Translations under genes and position numbers: made by a program
Part shown: piece by piece, positions 55,005 to 64,000 of the stretch
Layout of the letters: the number at the start of each line of letters is the position of its first letter
Numbering within the stretch: position 1 is the stretch's first letter
Notes under the pieces: model-generated
Databases searched by the model: none
Seen by the model: only the letters and a program-made list of their open reading frames with translations
What the model was told of the DNA's origin: nothing
Assembly: GCF_036860675.1 (NCBI RefSeq)
Contig: NZ_JAYKGK010000002.1
Coordinates: 1-64,000 of the forward strand
Direction: 5' to 3'
Source of the DNA: Rosettibacter primus
GTDB taxonomy: Bacteria > Bacteroidota > Ignavibacteria > Ignavibacteriales > Melioribacteraceae
Length of the DNA: 64,000 bases

Positions 55005-56392
55005 AACTTATTTTTATTTCTTGATTTAAGATATTCAACAAATTTTTCTCCGAATTTCCATATATCTCCTGCACCCATGGTAATGATTATATCATCTTTT
55101 TTATAAATACTTTTTAGCAGTTCTGGAATTTTTGTTTTATCAGGTTCATAGTAAACATTTTTATGACCATAATTTTTTGCTGCATTTGCAATTAATTCTC
55201 CTGTAACTCCTTCGATTGGTTCTTCGCGTGCTGGATAAACATCAGTACAAATAAAAACATCAGAATTTAGAAAAGACCTCCCAAATTCTGCATAAAAATC
55301 TCTTGTGCGCGAATACAAATGGGGTTGAAATACAGCAACTAATCTTCGGTTCCAGCCTCTACGAATTCCATCAAGTGTTACATCAATTTCTGTAGGATGA
55401 TGGCCATAATCATCAACTACCATAACATCTTCATCATATTTTTTTTCGAATCTGCGATAAACACCGTTAAAAGATTCAAGAGCTTTTTTAATTATTGAAA
55501 ACTCAACTCCCATTTCTTTTGCAATAGTTACTGCAACAAGTGAGTTTTTAACGTTATGAATACCAGGAACATTAATTTTAATTTGACCAAGTTCTTCTCC
55601 TTTGTAAAGCACAGTAAACTCAGATAAATTTTTGTAGTGCGAAATATTTATAGCCCTGATATCTGCCTGCGGAGAAATTCCGTAAGTAATAATCTTTTTA
55701 TTAATCAAAGGAATTATATCCTGAAGCGCAGGTTCATCAAGACAAAGAACAACAAAACCAAAAAATGGAACTTTGTTTGCAAACTCTGTGAAAGCGGATT
55801 TGAGGTCATCAAGATCTTTGTAAGTATCAAGATGTTCTCTTTCAAGAGTAGTGATTGCTGCAATTACAGGAGTAAGTTTTAGAAATGTTCTATCGAATTC
55901 ATCGGCTTCAACAACTATATAATCTCCTTTGCCAAGTCTTGCATTTGTTCCGCCAAGACTATGAAGTTTTCCACCTACAATTATAGTTGGGTCTATTCCA
56001 GCTTCTGTCAAAACAAGACCAACCATAGAAGTAGTAGTAGTTTTTCCGTGAGTACCTGCAATACCAATTCCATATTTCATTCTCATGCACTCAGCAAGCA
56101 TTTCTGCTCTTTTGATTACTGGAATTTTTCTTTCTATTGCTGCTTTAACTTCTGTATTATCAAGAGTAACAGCAGATGAATAAACAACAAGGTCAGCATT
56201 TTTTAAGTTATCAGGTGAATGACCTTCATAAATTTTTATTCCAAGACTTTCTAATCTGTCTGTAATTTCAGATTTATGCAAATCTGAGCCTGTGATATTA
56301 AATCCTTGATTTAATAAGATTTCAGCTATTCCGCTCATCCCTATCCCGCCAATTCCGACAAAATGAATATTCTTAATTGTTTTTGTCATCAT
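55001..56392 (-). CDS. murC: UDP-N-acetylmuramate-L-alanine ligase
   Basis: 463 aa. Adds L-Ala to UDP-MurNAc. N-terminal NIHFVGIGGIGMSGIAEILL (8-27), P loop GTHGKTTTTSM (about 115-125), VVEADEFDRTFLKL and the C-terminal DDYGHHPTEIDVTL. Start at 56392 or 56389 (two consecutive ATGs). No murB or ddl gene sits between it and ftsQ, unlike in Proteobacteria. Confidence 0.98.
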   Translation of the reverse strand: MMTKTIKNIHFVGIGGIGMSGIAEILLNQGFNITGSDLHKSEITDRLESLGIKIYEGHSPDNLKNADLVVYSSAVTLDNTEVKAAIERKIPVIKRAEMLAECMRMKYGIGIAGTHGKTTTTSMVGLVLTEAGIDPTIIVGGKLHSLGGTNARLGKGDYIVVEADEFDRTFLKLTPVIAAITTLEREHLDTYKDLDDLKSAFTEFANKVPFFGFVVLCLDEPALQDIIPLINKKIITYGISPQADIRAINISHYKNLSEFTVLYKGEELGQIKINVPGIHNVKNSLVAVTIAKEMGVEFSIIKKALESFNGVYRRFEKKYDEDVMVVDDYGHHPTEIDVTLDGIRRGWNRRLVAVFQPHLYSRTRDFYAEFGRSFLNSDVFICTDVYPAREEPIEGVTGELIANAAKNYGHKNVYYEPDKTKIPELLKSIYKKDDIIITMGAGDIWKFGEKFVEYLKSRNKNKL

Positions 56393-56419
56393 AAAAATTA
56401 ATTCCTTATTAAAATCATT

Positions 56420-57514
56420 TTAAAATGTTTCTGCTAATTTTATTACTCTTTCTGCCACAACTTTCACTGCATCAGATTTTGAGAATTCAGAAATATTTTT
56501 TTTAAGGGTTTTTAATTGTTCCTCATCATTAATTAATTCAATTATTTTCTTAAATAGCTCGTTTCGTAAATTTTTATCTTCTATCAAGATTGCTGCATTT
56601 TTATCCGAAAGAACTTTTGCATTCATAAATTGATGATTGGCAGCTACATTTGTTGAAGGGACAAAAATTACCGGCAACCCAAAAGATGAAACTTCTGCAA
56701 TTGTTGTTGCACCTGCTCGTGCTAATACCAAATCACATGCATTGTAAGCTGCCTGCATATCTTTTATGAAGGGCATAACTTTTATCTCTTCCTTTTCAAA
56801 AGATTTATAATCATCATAATATGATGAACCTGTCTGCCATAGAATCTGAATATTATTTTTAATTAAGTTATCAGCAATTTCTGCAATAATGTCGTTAATT
56901 GATTTTGCACCTAAACTTCCTCCAAGAACAAGCAAGGTTTTTTTTGATACACTCAAACCAAATTTTTTTAAAGCTTCTTCTTTATCTATAAGCTTTAAAT
57001 CAATTCTCACAGGATTACCGGTTAGTAATAATTTTTCTTTATCTCGGAAATATTTTTTTGATTCTTCATAAGTCAAATAAATTTCATTAGCTTTTTTTTC
57101 AAGCAATCTATTTGTTATACCAGGAAAACTATTTTGCTCAAGCAAGACAATTTTCGAACCCATCACAGAAGCTGCCCATACAACTGGACCTGAAACATAA
57201 GCTCCTGTTCCAATAGTAACGCGAGGTTTAAATTTCATCGCAATAATTAATGACTGAATAAGTCCAGTTAATAGCTTAAAAGGGAACAGAAGATTACTCA
57301 AATTAAATTTTCTTGAAAAACCGCTAATCAAAATTGATTTATAATTAAAACCATATTCTGGAACAACTCGAGCTTCTATTTTATCTTTTGTGCCAACAAA
57401 CAAAATATCAGCTTCAGGCTTAAGCTCAAGAATTTTTTGAGCAACAGCTAAAGCCGGATAAAGATGACCTCCTGTTCCACCACCAGCAAATATGAATCGA
57501 TAAATATTATTCAT
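56420..57514 (-). CDS. murG: Lipid II synthase MurG (GlcNAc transferase)
   Basis: 364 aa GT28 enzyme making lipid II. Glycine loop FAGGGTGGHLYPALAVAQKI (9-28), second G loop VLGGSLGAKSINDII (about 197-211) and RAGATTIAEVSSFGLPVIFV (about 265-284) are all present. ATG 57514 overlaps the ftsW stop (ATGA). Confidence 0.98.
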   Translation of the reverse strand: MNNIYRFIFAGGGTGGHLYPALAVAQKILELKPEADILFVGTKDKIEARVVPEYGFNYKSILISGFSRKFNLSNLLFPFKLLTGLIQSLIIAMKFKPRVTIGTGAYVSGPVVWAASVMGSKIVLLEQNSFPGITNRLLEKKANEIYLTYEESKKYFRDKEKLLLTGNPVRIDLKLIDKEEALKKFGLSVSKKTLLVLGGSLGAKSINDIIAEIADNLIKNNIQILWQTGSSYYDDYKSFEKEEIKVMPFIKDMQAAYNACDLVLARAGATTIAEVSSFGLPVIFVPSTNVAANHQFMNAKVLSDKNAAILIEDKNLRNELFKKIIELINDEEQLKTLKKNISEFSKSDAVKVVAERVIKLAETF

Positions 57515-58629
57515 CCTACCTGCGCTAATTTTAGTTCTTCAGTTCTTAATGATTGTTGTGCAACATTTAAAATTATTCCAATAGAAATACCTGATAATAT
57601 TATTGATGTCCCGCCAAAACTTATAAATGGAAGAGGTATTCCTGTTGTAGGAAGAAGTCCTGTTACAACTCCGATATTTATAAATGCACTGATTAGAATT
57701 TGAAAGCTTAATCCAAATACTAAAAGTTGACCAAATTTATCCTGTGATTTTTTTGCAATCATCAGGCATGCAAAAAACAAAGTGAAATAAAGAATCAGAA
57801 TTACTAATGTGCCTATAAATCCAATTTCCTCTCCAATTACTGAAAAGATAAAATCACCATAAGATTCTGGCAAGAATAAATCACTCTGTCTGCTGTTACC
57901 AAATCCAAGTCCACTCCAGCCGCCGCTGCCAAGTGCAATCTTAGCTTGGGTAACTTGAATATTTATATCTCCTCCAGTAATTAAACTATTTATATAGTCC
58001 ATTACTCTTTGTCTTGCATGATTATACAATAAAACTACGGGAACAAAAATAGCTGCTGTTACTGCAAATACACTTACAATATGTTTGAATTGAGCTCCAC
58101 CGACATACAGTATTGCAAATGATGTTAAAATAATTATAATGGAAACACTCACATGTGGTTGAATAATAATCCAGCCAACAGTAAGCCCTATCCATACCAA
58201 TGCATACAAGAAGCCATTTTTAAAATCTTTTATCAGATGTTTCTTTCTTTCAATCAATGCAGAAAGATGAATGATCAACAAAAATTTTGCTAATTCAGAC
58301 GGCTGGAATTTAAAAAGTCCCGCTACATCTAGCCATCGTCCCGCACCTTTAGTTTTAACACCCCAGAAGTAAGTAATGACGAGTAAAATTATTGTAATAA
58401 TCATCAGCCATTTACTTAGTTTACGATAGTAATCATAGGGTATAGCTGCAAAAACAAACATTAGAATTATTGCTGCAAAAACTTTCCACAAATGTGATTT
58501 AAACAAAAAGTAGAAATTATTGAACTTGCTCAAACTATATGTTCCGCTTGCTGTAAAAACCATAATTGCTCCAAGAAACATAAGAGCAACAACAATCGTT
58601 ATCATTATTTTTACCATTAATCTCATCAT
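57511..58629 (-). CDS. ftsW: SEDS glycosyltransferase FtsW
   Basis: 372 aa with about ten membrane helices. Septal peptidoglycan polymerase working with FtsI. Conserved SEDS blocks: FQPSELAKFLLIIHLSALIE (about 107-126), IIQPHVSVSIIIIL, GLGFGNSRQSDLFLPESYGD (about 236-255) and TTGIPLPFISFGGTSIILS-type GLLPTTGIPLPFISFGG. Two adjacent ATGs (58629, 58626), overlapping the murD stop. Confidence 0.97.
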   Translation of the reverse strand: MMRLMVKIMITIVVALMFLGAIMVFTASGTYSLSKFNNFYFLFKSHLWKVFAAIILMFVFAAIPYDYYRKLSKWLMIITIILLVITYFWGVKTKGAGRWLDVAGLFKFQPSELAKFLLIIHLSALIERKKHLIKDFKNGFLYALVWIGLTVGWIIIQPHVSVSIIIILTSFAILYVGGAQFKHIVSVFAVTAAIFVPVVLLYNHARQRVMDYINSLITGGDINIQVTQAKIALGSGGWSGLGFGNSRQSDLFLPESYGDFIFSVIGEEIGFIGTLVILILYFTLFFACLMIAKKSQDKFGQLLVFGLSFQILISAFINIGVVTGLLPTTGIPLPFISFGGTSIILSGISIGIILNVAQQSLRTEELKLAQVG

Positions 58630-59978
58630 TTTAATTTACTCACTGCATTTTTAAATACTTTTCCTCTATGTTCATAATTATCAAACATATCAAAACTTGC
58701 ACATGCTGGAGAAAGAAGAACAACTGAACCAGGTTCAGCTTCAATGCGTGCAGCATCAACACAACTTTCTATTGTCTGTTTATATTCAGTTGGAACAATA
58801 TCTTTGAAGTAATCATAAATTTTATTTGCTGATGAACCTATTGCATAAATTTTTCTTACCTTCTGAATAACTAATTCACGAATTTTGTCATAATTATTTC
58901 CTTTATCTTTTCCGCCAAGTATTAAATAAATTGGTTTATCAAAACTTTTTAACGCATACCAGACAGAATCAACATTTGTTGCTTTAGAATCATTGTAATA
59001 TTCAACTCCATCAAGTTCTCGTACAAATTCGATTCTATGTTCAACACCTTTGAATGATGCAAAAGCACTTCGAATTTTTTTATTGGGCAGATTCAATATT
59101 TTTGCTATTGCAAGCACAGCAAGAGCATTTGCGATGTTATGTTCTCCTTTAATAAATAAATCTGCTGATTTGCAAATTTCTTCGTGCTTTCCATACCATG
59201 CAAAAAACAATTTCCCATCATTAAAGTAAGTTCCTACATTTAATTGTTGAGTTAGGGAAAAGCCAATTTTATGTGCACGTATATTTGTTAATTTATTAGA
59301 TATGATAGAATCATCAGCATTGTAAATAAAGAAATCACTTTCATCTTGATTTTTTATGATTTTAAATTTAGAAGCAATGTATTCATCAAAATTATTGTTG
59401 TATCTATCGAGATGGTCTGGTGTAATATTCAAAATCACAGAAAATCTTGGTTTGAATGATTCAATAAAATCAAGTTGAAAACTTGATGTCTCAAGTGAGA
59501 CAAATTCATTTTCATTTATATCGAGAACTATTTCTGAAAAGGCGTTTCCAATATTTCCAGCTGAGTATGATTTTAATCCACATTCGTTCAATGTATGATT
59601 CATCAAACTTGTTGTTGTTGTTTTGCCATTAGTTCCAGTAATAGAAATTATTGTCCCTTTACAAAACCATGATGCAAATTCAATTTCACTTATAATTTTT
59701 ATTCCTTTTTTAATTGCATTTGATAAAACTTCTGAATCTGATGGCACACCTGGACTTGTAATAATAAAATCACAATTATAAACTCTTTCTGAATGAGCAC
59801 CATATTCAAAGTCAATTCCTTCTGATTGAAAAATCTCAATTGACTTTTGCAATTTATCTTTCGAAGCAGAATCACTTACAAAAGGAATTGCACCTAATTT
59901 TTTAGCAAGAAGTGCTGCAGCAATTCCACTTCTTACAGCACCAACAATCGATATTTTTTTATTTTTTATATCCATCAT
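58626..59978 (-). CDS. murD: UDP-MurNAc-L-alanine:D-glutamate ligase
   Basis: 450 aa. Adds D-Glu. P loop SITGTNGKTTTTSLMN (about 111-126), NITPDHLDRY (about 180-189), and the C-terminal LLSPACASFDMFDNYEHRGK (about 420-439) characteristic of MurD. N-terminal domain KISIVGAVRSGIAAALLAKK. Two adjacent ATGs (59978, 59975); overlaps mraY stop. Confidence 0.97.
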   Translation of the reverse strand: MMDIKNKKISIVGAVRSGIAAALLAKKLGAIPFVSDSASKDKLQKSIEIFQSEGIDFEYGAHSERVYNCDFIITSPGVPSDSEVLSNAIKKGIKIISEIEFASWFCKGTIISITGTNGKTTTTSLMNHTLNECGLKSYSAGNIGNAFSEIVLDINENEFVSLETSSFQLDFIESFKPRFSVILNITPDHLDRYNNNFDEYIASKFKIIKNQDESDFFIYNADDSIISNKLTNIRAHKIGFSLTQQLNVGTYFNDGKLFFAWYGKHEEICKSADLFIKGEHNIANALAVLAIAKILNLPNKKIRSAFASFKGVEHRIEFVRELDGVEYYNDSKATNVDSVWYALKSFDKPIYLILGGKDKGNNYDKIRELVIQKVRKIYAIGSSANKIYDYFKDIVPTEYKQTIESCVDAARIEAEPGSVVLLSPACASFDMFDNYEHRGKVFKNAVSKLK

Positions 59979-61084
59979 CTAATCTTAAATGAGGCTAAAC
60001 TTATTATTGCAAGAATAATTGTTACAATATAAAATCTAATTACAATTTTTGGTTCAGCCCAATTGAGCTGTTCAAAGTGATGATGAATTGGTGCCATTTT
60101 AAATACTCTTCTGCCTTCACCATATTTTTTCTTTGTGTATTTGAAATAAAGTCTTTGAATAATCACCGAAAGAGTTTCAATAAAATAAATTCCCCCAAGT
60201 ATTGGAATTAATAAATCTTTTTTAACGATAATCATGATAACACCGAATACACCTCCTAAAGCAAGCGAGCCAGTATCTCCCATAAAAACTTCTGCTGGAT
60301 AAAAATTAAACCAGAGGAATCCCAATCCTGCACCAATTAAAGCAGCTATAAAAACAGTAAGTTCGCCGCTTCCTGGTAAGTAAATTATATTGAGATAATC
60401 CGCATAAATAACATTTCCAGTAACATAAACAATTATTGCTAAAGCAAGCATAACAATTATAATCGTTCCAATTGCAAGTCCATCCAATCCATCTGTTAAG
60501 TTTACAGCATTCGAAGTAGCAGTAATAATAAAAATTACCCATGGGATGTATAGATAAGAAAAATCCCAGTTCAAATTCTTAAAGAAAGGAAGCGTAGTTT
60601 GTGTATTATATTGTGAAAATTCAGGTAAATAATAAATGCTTAAACCAATAATTAAACCAACAAAAATTTGTCCCATTAATTTATATCGAGCTATTAATCC
60701 CGTTGGAATTTTCTTTATCACTTTCAAATAATCATCAAGGAAACCAATAGCACCAAGAACTACTGTAGCAAATAATGCAAGAATAATGTAGATACTTTTT
60801 AAGTTGCTCCACAGAAGAACTGGAATTATAACAGAAACTAAAATTATTATTCCACCCATAGTTGGGGTGCCAGCTTTCTTTTTATGAGTTTGAGGTCCAT
60901 CATCACGAATAGGCTGGTCTACCTGTTTTTCTTTCAGCTTTGCAATTATTTTAGGACCGAAAATGAATGATATTGTCAATGCAGTTATTGCAGCAAGAGC
61001 TGAACGAAATGATAAAAATCTGAAAACATCAAAACCTGGCGGATTAAATGTTTCGTTAATATAATTAAATAGATAGTAGAACAT
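59975..61084 (-). CDS. mraY: Phospho-N-acetylmuramoyl-pentapeptide transferase
   Basis: 369 aa, ten membrane helices. Makes lipid I from UDP-MurNAc-pentapeptide. Active-site motifs: GFLDDYLKVIKK (about 118-129), NAVNLTDGLDGLAIGT (about 194-209), FMGDTGSLALGGVFG (about 271-285) and PIHHHFE (about 338). Its ATG overlaps the murF stop by one base (TAATG). Confidence 0.98.
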   Translation of the reverse strand: MFYYLFNYINETFNPPGFDVFRFLSFRSALAAITALTISFIFGPKIIAKLKEKQVDQPIRDDGPQTHKKKAGTPTMGGIIILVSVIIPVLLWSNLKSIYIILALFATVVLGAIGFLDDYLKVIKKIPTGLIARYKLMGQIFVGLIIGLSIYYLPEFSQYNTQTTLPFFKNLNWDFSYLYIPWVIFIITATSNAVNLTDGLDGLAIGTIIIVMLALAIIVYVTGNVIYADYLNIIYLPGSGELTVFIAALIGAGLGFLWFNFYPAEVFMGDTGSLALGGVFGVIMIIVKKDLLIPILGGIYFIETLSVIIQRLYFKYTKKKYGEGRRVFKMAPIHHHFEQLNWAEPKIVIRFYIVTIILAIISLASFKIR

Positions 61085-62472
61085 TATTCAAATCTCTGCT
61101 CCAAAATGTTGATAAATTCTTCCATTTTCATTCCACGAGAGCCTTTTACTAAAATCACCGAATTATCTATATCTTCATATTTGAGATATAGACTTAAGGC
61201 ATCGCGTGTGTCAAAGTGTATTGTTTTTATTTTTATTTTTTTTAATTCGCGATGTAAATACTTCATTAAGTTTCCAATTGTGAGTACTGTAATATTTTTA
61301 TCTTCACTGAAAATATTTGCAAGTTCTTTGTGAAATTTGGGAGCAGATTTTCCTAATTCAAATATATCTCCCAAAACCATAATCTTATTTTTATACCTTT
61401 TTACTTTTTTCAAAAATTTATATGCTGCTTCAACAGAAGCAGGACTTGCATTATATGTATCATCAACTAATATGGCTTTTGGATATTCTTTAATTTCAAG
61501 TCTTCCATGAACTGGTTTTATTTTTTTTGATGCATTAATTATCTCATCTTCGTTTAATCCTATTTTTAGTGCAACTGCTGCTGCAGCTAAAAAATTTTTT
61601 GCATTTGATTCGCCCGATAAAGGAAGAACCAAATCAAAACTTCTTTCATGATATTGAATAAAAATTGTTGCTCTTCCTAAATCATCATAATTTAGAATTT
61701 TACCTTTAACTTCTGCATCATGCTTAAAACCATATGTAACAATATTTTTATACCTTTTCTTATTTTTATTTATTATTGGGTCATCAACATTTATAAAAAT
61801 TATTCCTCCTCTTTTTTCTGCTTCATCAAACAAAGCAGATTTTTCTTTGAATACTTTTTCTCTGCTTTTCAAGAATTCAAGATGTGAATCGCCAATGTTG
61901 GTAATAATTGCATAATCAGGTTCAGAAATTTTTGCCGAATATGGAATTTCACCAAGATGATTTGTTCCTTGTTCAAGAATAAGCATTTCACAATTTTCGT
62001 CAGCAGAAAAAATGGTAAGTGGTACACCAATATGATTATTATTATTTGCTTCTGACTTTACAACATTAAATTTTTCTTCAAGTAAAGTTGCAATCATTTC
62101 TTTTGTAGTAGTCTTGCCATTACTCCCAGTAATAGAAACCACTTTTGCATTAAGTTTATGTCGCCATCTATTTGCGAGTTCACCATAAGCTTTAATTGTA
62201 TCAGGCACGGTAATAAAAGGAATATTCAACGAACTAAACTTCTCTAATTTATTTCTGTTAATTATTAAAGCTTTTGCTCCTTTATCAATCGCATCCTGAA
62301 TAAAATTATGACCATCATATTTTTCACCTTTAATTGCAACAAATAAACATGGTTTATTTATTTTTCTCGTATCAATCTCTACAACAGAAAGAGGTTTATA
62401 ACTGTCGGGATTATATATTACCGAGCCGTTAAGATTAAACAAATCTTCAATTGTTATTTTTATTTTGCCCAT
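61084..62472 (-). CDS. murF: UDP-MurNAc-tripeptide:D-Ala-D-Ala ligase
   Basis: 462 aa. Adds D-Ala-D-Ala. P loop SITGSNGKTTTKEMIAT (about 112-128), ITNIGDSHLEFLKS (about 189), and HGRLEIKEYPKAILVDDTYN (about 322-341). N-terminal domain contains DGHNFIQDAIDKGAKALII, similar to MurE, as expected. Overlaps the end of murE by 13 bp. ATG 62472. Confidence 0.97.
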   Translation of the reverse strand: MGKIKITIEDLFNLNGSVIYNPDSYKPLSVVEIDTRKINKPCLFVAIKGEKYDGHNFIQDAIDKGAKALIINRNKLEKFSSLNIPFITVPDTIKAYGELANRWRHKLNAKVVSITGSNGKTTTKEMIATLLEEKFNVVKSEANNNNHIGVPLTIFSADENCEMLILEQGTNHLGEIPYSAKISEPDYAIITNIGDSHLEFLKSREKVFKEKSALFDEAEKRGGIIFINVDDPIINKNKKRYKNIVTYGFKHDAEVKGKILNYDDLGRATIFIQYHERSFDLVLPLSGESNAKNFLAAAAVALKIGLNEDEIINASKKIKPVHGRLEIKEYPKAILVDDTYNASPASVEAAYKFLKKVKRYKNKIMVLGDIFELGKSAPKFHKELANIFSEDKNITVLTIGNLMKYLHRELKKIKIKTIHFDTRDALSLYLKYEDIDNSVILVKGSRGMKMEEFINILEQRFE

Positions 62473-63938
62473 TCTTTTAGATATTTAGTTGCTATTTCTT
62501 TATCTGAAAAATACTTTCGCACACCATTAATTTCTTGATAGTTTTCATGTCCTTTACCAGCAATTAAAATGACAGCATTATCTTCACTTTCAAATATTGC
62601 CGTTCTTATTGCTTCTTCTCTGTTTTCAATTGCAATAAAATTGTTTTGTTTAATTCCTGATAAAATTTCTTCTATAATTTTTTGAGGATTTTCAGTTCTT
62701 GGATTATCTGAAGTAACAAATACTTTTTTGCTCATTTCCGATGCAATGCTTCCCATGATTGGTCTTTTTGTTCTGTCTCTATCACCTCCGCATCCAAAAA
62801 CTGTGTAAACTGGTCTTTTATTCTTTACAATATGATGAATAGCAATTAAAGCTTGCTTAAGAGAATCCGCTGTATGAGAATAATCAATTATTACTTTTTT
62901 ATTTTTTCTTGAAATTACCTCAAATCTTCCTGGAACTTGTGGGGTTGTTTTTATTCCTTCGATAATTGTATCGATATCTAAATTGGACATTACTGCAACA
63001 CAAAATGCTGCGGTTGCATTAAATGCATTAAAATGTCCAACAAGTTTTGTGTCAATCTTATATTCTTCTTTTTTATTAATTATGGTAAAATTAGTCCCAT
63101 CAAGTGTGAATTCAATATCTTTAATTCTGAAGTCTGAATCAGAAGAAGTTCCATAAAAAATTTTTTTTGCTTTAGAATCTTTAAGTAATTTGTCAACGTT
63201 TTCGTCATCAGCATTTACAACTGCAAAAGCATCTGATGGAAGCATATCAAATAAAATTTTTTTTGAATTAAGATAATGTTCAAATGTTTTATGATAATCC
63301 ATGTGGTCAGAAGTAATATTTGTAAAAACTCCATACTTGAAATTAAGATAATCAACGCGGTGCAAATGAAGTGCATGAGAAGAAACTTCCATCACACAAT
63401 GAGAACATCCTTCATTTAGCATTTGAGCAAGTAAGGAATTTACCTCATTAGATTGAGGAGTGGTAAGCATTGTTTTAATTTCTTTATCACCAATGTAATT
63501 AGCAATTGTCCCGATAAGTCCCGTTTTATATTTAGCTGTTTCAAAAATATTCTTAATGTAAAATGCAGTTGTTGTTTTTCCTTTTGTTCCTGTAATGCCA
63601 ATTAAATTTAGTTTTTCAGAAGGTTTACCATAAAAAATATGTGAAAATTCAGCTAATGATTTTCTTGTATCTTCAACAACTATTTTTACACAATTGGCAT
63701 GTAAAAATAACTGATCAGGCACAGCATTAACTTTAGAAAGAACAACAGCAGCAGCACCTCGATTAATTGCATCAGGAATAAATTTATGTCCATCTGTCTT
63801 AAATCCTTCGATAGCAAAAAACATAGTATTCTCTTTCACAGATTGAGAATTATGAGTAATATCCTCAATCTCTTTTAGTTCAGCATTGCCAACAACCTGA
63901 ATTACTTTAACATTGTTCAATAATTCGTATAATTTCAA
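62460..63938 (-). CDS. murE: UDP-MurNAc-tripeptide synthetase, meso-DAP type
   Basis: 492 aa. P loop GITGTKGKTTTAFYI (about 114-128), NITSDHMDYHKTFEHYLNSK (about 208-227), and DNPR in VTSDNPRTENP (about 415-425): the DNPR motif selects meso-diaminopimelate, so peptidoglycan here is DAP-type. The start is a TTG at 63938, with GAGGA 6-7 nt upstream; it overlaps the ftsI stop by 4 bp. Confidence 0.96.
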   Translation of the reverse strand: MKLYELLNNVKVIQVVGNAELKEIEDITHNSQSVKENTMFFAIEGFKTDGHKFIPDAINRGAAAVVLSKVNAVPDQLFLHANCVKIVVEDTRKSLAEFSHIFYGKPSEKLNLIGITGTKGKTTTAFYIKNIFETAKYKTGLIGTIANYIGDKEIKTMLTTPQSNEVNSLLAQMLNEGCSHCVMEVSSHALHLHRVDYLNFKYGVFTNITSDHMDYHKTFEHYLNSKKILFDMLPSDAFAVVNADDENVDKLLKDSKAKKIFYGTSSDSDFRIKDIEFTLDGTNFTIINKKEEYKIDTKLVGHFNAFNATAAFCVAVMSNLDIDTIIEGIKTTPQVPGRFEVISRKNKKVIIDYSHTADSLKQALIAIHHIVKNKRPVYTVFGCGGDRDRTKRPIMGSIASEMSKKVFVTSDNPRTENPQKIIEEILSGIKQNNFIAIENREEAIRTAIFESEDNAVILIAGKGHENYQEINGVRKYFSDKEIATKYLKEWAK

Positions 63939-64000
63939 TCTCTTTCCTCAATTTTTTTTATTGCATCAACTTTTTTTGAAACAGAACATTTTAAATAACA
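63935..64000 (-). CDS. C-terminal end of an upstream gene, probably ftsI (partial)
   Basis: An open frame of 21 codons runs from the window edge to a TGA at 63935-63937 and overlaps the murE start. In this cluster order the gene before murE is normally ftsI (septal penicillin-binding protein). Too little protein is visible to confirm; the assignment is by position only. Confidence 0.5.
   Translation of the reverse strand, partial: CYLKCSVSKKVDAIKKIEERD

Noticed and set aside
1..64000. CRISPR arrays, toxin-antitoxin pairs, prophage or restriction genes
   Set aside because: I looked for regularly spaced repeats and for the usual motifs in all plausible proteins and saw none.

Overview
The window looks like a chromosomal segment from an AT-rich, Gram-negative bacterium of the Bacteroidota/Chlorobiota/Ignavibacteriota group, most likely an Ignavibacteria-type lineage. 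The evidence is a type IX secretion (T9SS) cargo protein with a C-terminal sorting domain next to a PorV-family protein, a SusC-style TonB-dependent receptor with an N-terminal carboxypeptidase-like domain, a GWxTD-domain protein, an ATP synthase cluster without the beta and epsilon genes, a FtsZ ending in a Bacteroidota-like C-terminal tail, and a meso-DAP-type MurE. The taxonomic placement is inference from gene content, not from a phylogeny. Almost every gene lies on the minus strand; only a tRNA fragment and one DedA/YqaA-like gene are on plus.

Region by region (genes are read right to left). 0-3.8 kb: tRNA 3' end, long-chain acyl-CoA synthetase, YqaA-like membrane protein, an orphan 111-aa protein and a divergent MqnA-like protein. 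3.8-7.5 kb: rplS-trmD-rimM-khpA-rpsP-ffh, closed by a strong intrinsic terminator. 7.5-12.9 kb: ATP synthase atpG-A-H-F-E-B plus two AtpI/AtpZ-like genes. 12.8-17.4 kb: bactofilin, M23 peptidase, family 9 glycosyltransferase, LpxL-like acyltransferase and the GWxTD protein. From the GWxTD gene to rplS no gap exceeds about 60 bp, so envelope, energy and translation genes could be read through as one unit. 17.5-25.3 kb: a surface module of TonB receptor, large T9SS cargo and PorV-like protein, with a sigma70-like promoter candidate and its own terminator. 25.3-31.4 kb: thioredoxin, acyl-CoA dehydrogenase, FabL-like enoyl reductase (Bacteroidota-type promoter candidate) and dnaE. 31.5-35.5 kb: dut, a small membrane protein, a flippase, a thioesterase, an AT-rich tandem-repeat spacer and accA.

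35.5-50.8 kb is a surface polysaccharide locus: SLBB export protein, Wzz, O-antigen ligase/polymerase-type protein, Wzx flippase, several glycosyltransferases, an initiating polyprenyl glycosylphosphotransferase, a GT2 fused to a degenerate sugar-phosphotransferase module, an L-2-hydroxyglutarate oxidase-like gene, and rfbB. Together they can load a sugar on undecaprenyl phosphate, extend it, flip it, polymerise it to a controlled length and export it. 51.5-64 kb is the division/cell-wall (dcw) cluster in the order ftsI(partial)-murE-murF-mraY-murD-ftsW-murG-murC-ftsQ-ftsA-ftsZ, with start/stop overlaps at most junctions and a long structured hairpin after ftsZ.

I found no CRISPR array, prophage, transposase or obvious defence island. 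The best candidates for something new are the GT2/degenerate-transferase fusion, the long leader of the TonB receptor with two nested small ORFs behind good ribosome binding signals, the divergent MqnA-like protein, and three intergenic structured or repeat elements.
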